Below are positions 62,701-64,000 of a stretch of DNA of 64,000 bases, piece by piece. A program made the translations under genes and the position numbers. The DNA is taken from the NCBI GenBank assembly GCA_964035795.1, contig OZ038321.1:25387781-25451780 (forward strand), read 5' to 3'. Under the pieces are notes generated by a model that was not told the origin of the DNA, ran no database searches, and saw only the letters and a program-made list of their open reading frames with translations. The DNA is from Pterobdella sp. o SKG-2022. Its lineage: Eukaryota > Annelida > Clitellata > Hirudinida > Piscicolidae. Position 1 is the first letter of the stretch. Each line of letters opens with the position of its first letter.

Positions 62701-63442
62701 TAATAATATTAATAATAAAAATAATAAAAGAAAAAAAAACAATAATAAAAATAATAATGATTAATTCATAATAAAAACTCCTTATACCTATTCCACCTAA
62801 TTGATAATATGCTAGTTACTTTTCTGTCATTATTTTCTTGATATGAGGCGGCGGAATGAGAGAAGACTCTTTGGTTGATGACTCTGAGAGAGGTATGACT
62901 AATCGCCTCAATCGATGAAAAATATTTTCGATACAAAAATAGCACCTGAATGGGGCGGGTTGGTCAGATGGAGTGGTTATGATGTAAGTATGAATGGTGA
63001 TGATGATGATAATAATAACAATAATAATATCGATAATAACAAAAATAATAACAATAACAATAAAAATCGATTTGAATCAAACACTTTTATCAACTGAATA
63101 ATAATAATACGAAGCTTTTCGTAAGTTGAACTCACGTTATCAAGTTTGTACACTTGATAATGTGAGTTCAACTTACGAAAAGCTTCGTATTATTATTCAG
63201 TTAAAAGTGTTTGATTCAAATCGTCTTTGTAATAGGCTAATTTAGTTATTCATAAAACAAACCATAGCACGAATAGCGCGAATATTAGAAAAGATGATAA
63301 TTATAACAGAAAGAACATAGCAACAATAATATCTGGCATAAGTCCTACTTGTAGGTGCATTTGGTGTATTTTATCAGTGCTTATGAGCGATAATATTTTC
63401 ACCACGTGATGCAGGTTCTTCTCCTCTATCGTAATGGAGGCC
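59794..63442 (-). CDS. EXT2: Exostosin-2, heparan sulfate copolymerase, 5'-partial
   Basis: EXT2 forms the Golgi EXT1-EXT2 complex that builds heparan sulfate chains. The window holds the C-terminal part on the minus strand: exons 63442-63349, 62945-62820, about 62330 (or 62339)-62226, 61749-61680, 61238-61169, 60927-60831, 60662-60519, 60153-59794, in phase. Landmarks in order: [49 protein letters not shown] (start of the GT64 domain); [49 protein letters not shown], holding the DDD metal-binding motif; [21 protein letters not shown]; and [17 protein letters not shown]. The final [15 protein letters not shown] and FNDLGGL match EXT2 rather than EXT1 or EXTL3. The N-terminal exostosin domain lies off the right edge. 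One acceptor (62330 versus 62339) cannot be decided. Confidence 0.94.
62495..62760. repeat. AAT/AAC simple repeat in EXT2 intron
   Basis: Imperfect AAT, AAC and ACT triplets in two blocks (about 62495-62530 and 62640-62760), separated by ordinary A+T-rich sequence. Confidence 0.8.
63068..63223. repeat. 156-bp palindrome made of two facing repeat copies
   Basis: Arms 63068-63144 and 63149-63223 are near-perfect reverse complements. Each contains, reading outward from the centre, ACTTGATAA, GTGAGTTCAACTTAC, GAAAAGCTTCG, a TATTATT run, CAGT, and TGTTTGATTCAAATCG. So two copies (H1, H2) of the dispersed repeat lie head to head, and the palindrome extends beyond the repeat core. It lies in an EXT2 intron. 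Confidence 0.88.
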
Positions 63443-64000
63443 CTGTGTGGTTGTTTGCACCGTGTTTATTATTATTACTAGTATTATTTTTTTATTATTA
63501 TTGTTGATATTATTTTTATTATTATAGATATTTATATTATTATTATATTAATAAAGCTTCAATGATTATTTTTATTATTATAGATATTTATATTATTATT
63601 ATATTAATAAAGCTTCAATGATTATTTTTATTATTATAGATATTTATATTATTATTATATTAATAAAGCTTCAATAATTATTTTTATTATTTAATTATTT
63701 TTTATTGAAAATAACTTATTAATTTTGAAGCATTTTTTCATTTTCAGCCTCTCCATCATTATTGGTGCCATAACATATGATTATAGTTATCAAGGGGAAA
63801 AACATGTTGGTATTGAGGCTGCAATTGAGAGTGCAAATACCTTAGTTATTTTTAGCCTTTAAAATAGTAAGAATATTTTGAATAATCTAGTGATGGTGAA
63901 AACTTTCGAAATATTGGTATTTTGATAATATTTTTATGAGAGTGAAGTTATTGAAACGGTAAAATAATGAAGACAAAATGTCAAAATTACGTGATAAAAA
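63443..64000. other. EXT2 intron at right edge
   Basis: Apart from the tandem repeat at 63509-63690, I see nothing that can be supported. The next upstream EXT2 exon (about the LPFSEVLDW region of the family) was not found, so it lies beyond the edge. A plus-strand open frame near 63750-63860 matches nothing known. Confidence 0.5.
63509..63690. repeat. 56-bp tandem repeat, three copies plus a fragment
   Basis: Units start at 63509, 63565 and 63621. They are identical or nearly so: ATTATTTTTATTATTATAGA, then TATTTATATTATTATTATAT, then TAATAAAGCTTCAATG. A partial fourth unit follows from 63677. The high identity points to a recent expansion. Confidence 0.92.

Noticed and set aside
63750..63862. 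Plus-strand frame beginning SLSIIIGAITYDY after an AG
   Set aside because: It has no recognisable homology, ends in a stop without a donor, and is on the wrong strand for EXT2.

Overview
This window is nuclear DNA of an invertebrate animal. The genes are split by spliceosomal introns, and the set (teneurin, NOVA, tektin, MEF2, exostosin-2) is metazoan. Non-coding sequence is very A+T-rich, introns range from about 55 bp to several kb, and copies of non-LTR retrotransposons and of a small dispersed repeat are scattered through it. I cannot name the species or phylum from the sequence.

Layout. About 1.3-25.2 kb (+) holds a teneurin missing its 5' end: a 2,420-codon model over 25 exons, with EGF repeats, a TTR-like/FN-plug region, an NHL propeller, a YD shell and a Tox-GHH-type C-terminus. 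27.4-29.0 kb (+) is a NOVA-type three-KH splicing regulator followed by a dense YCAY cluster. 29.5-32.0 kb (-) is the mitochondrial metalloprotease ATP23, with a 5'-truncated LINE in one intron. 32.2-36.6 kb (+) is an ADA2/TADA2B-like adaptor that stops before the SWIRM domain. 36.6-39.4 kb is a repeat-rich gap. 39.4-40.9 kb (+) is SET, and 41.3-43.9 kb (+) is a tektin-3-like ciliary protein with an RFX X-box-like site upstream. 46.1-52.8 kb (-) is MEF2. 58.3-58.6 kb (-) is the small RNA polymerase subunit RPB10, head-to-head with Jagunal at 58.8-59.5 kb (+). 59.8 kb to beyond 63.4 kb (-) is the C-terminal half of exostosin-2, whose 5' part lies off the right edge.

The genes are not one pathway. 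Several are housekeeping (ATP23, RPB10, SET, Jagunal, EXT2) and two divergent pairs (ATP23/TADA2B and RPB10/Jagunal) each share a promoter interval of about 200 bp. For nearly all genes the reading-frame phases of my exon models agree from exon to exon, which is the main evidence for the boundaries. MEF2 is the exception: one junction stays unresolved.

The most unusual signals are a dispersed repeat with a hammerhead-like core (TTGATGA, variable paired stem, CGAAA), often in inverted pairs or next to TA tracts; the YCAY cluster in the NOVA 3' region; three introns that fit only a GC-AG splice pair; and the shortened TADA2B.
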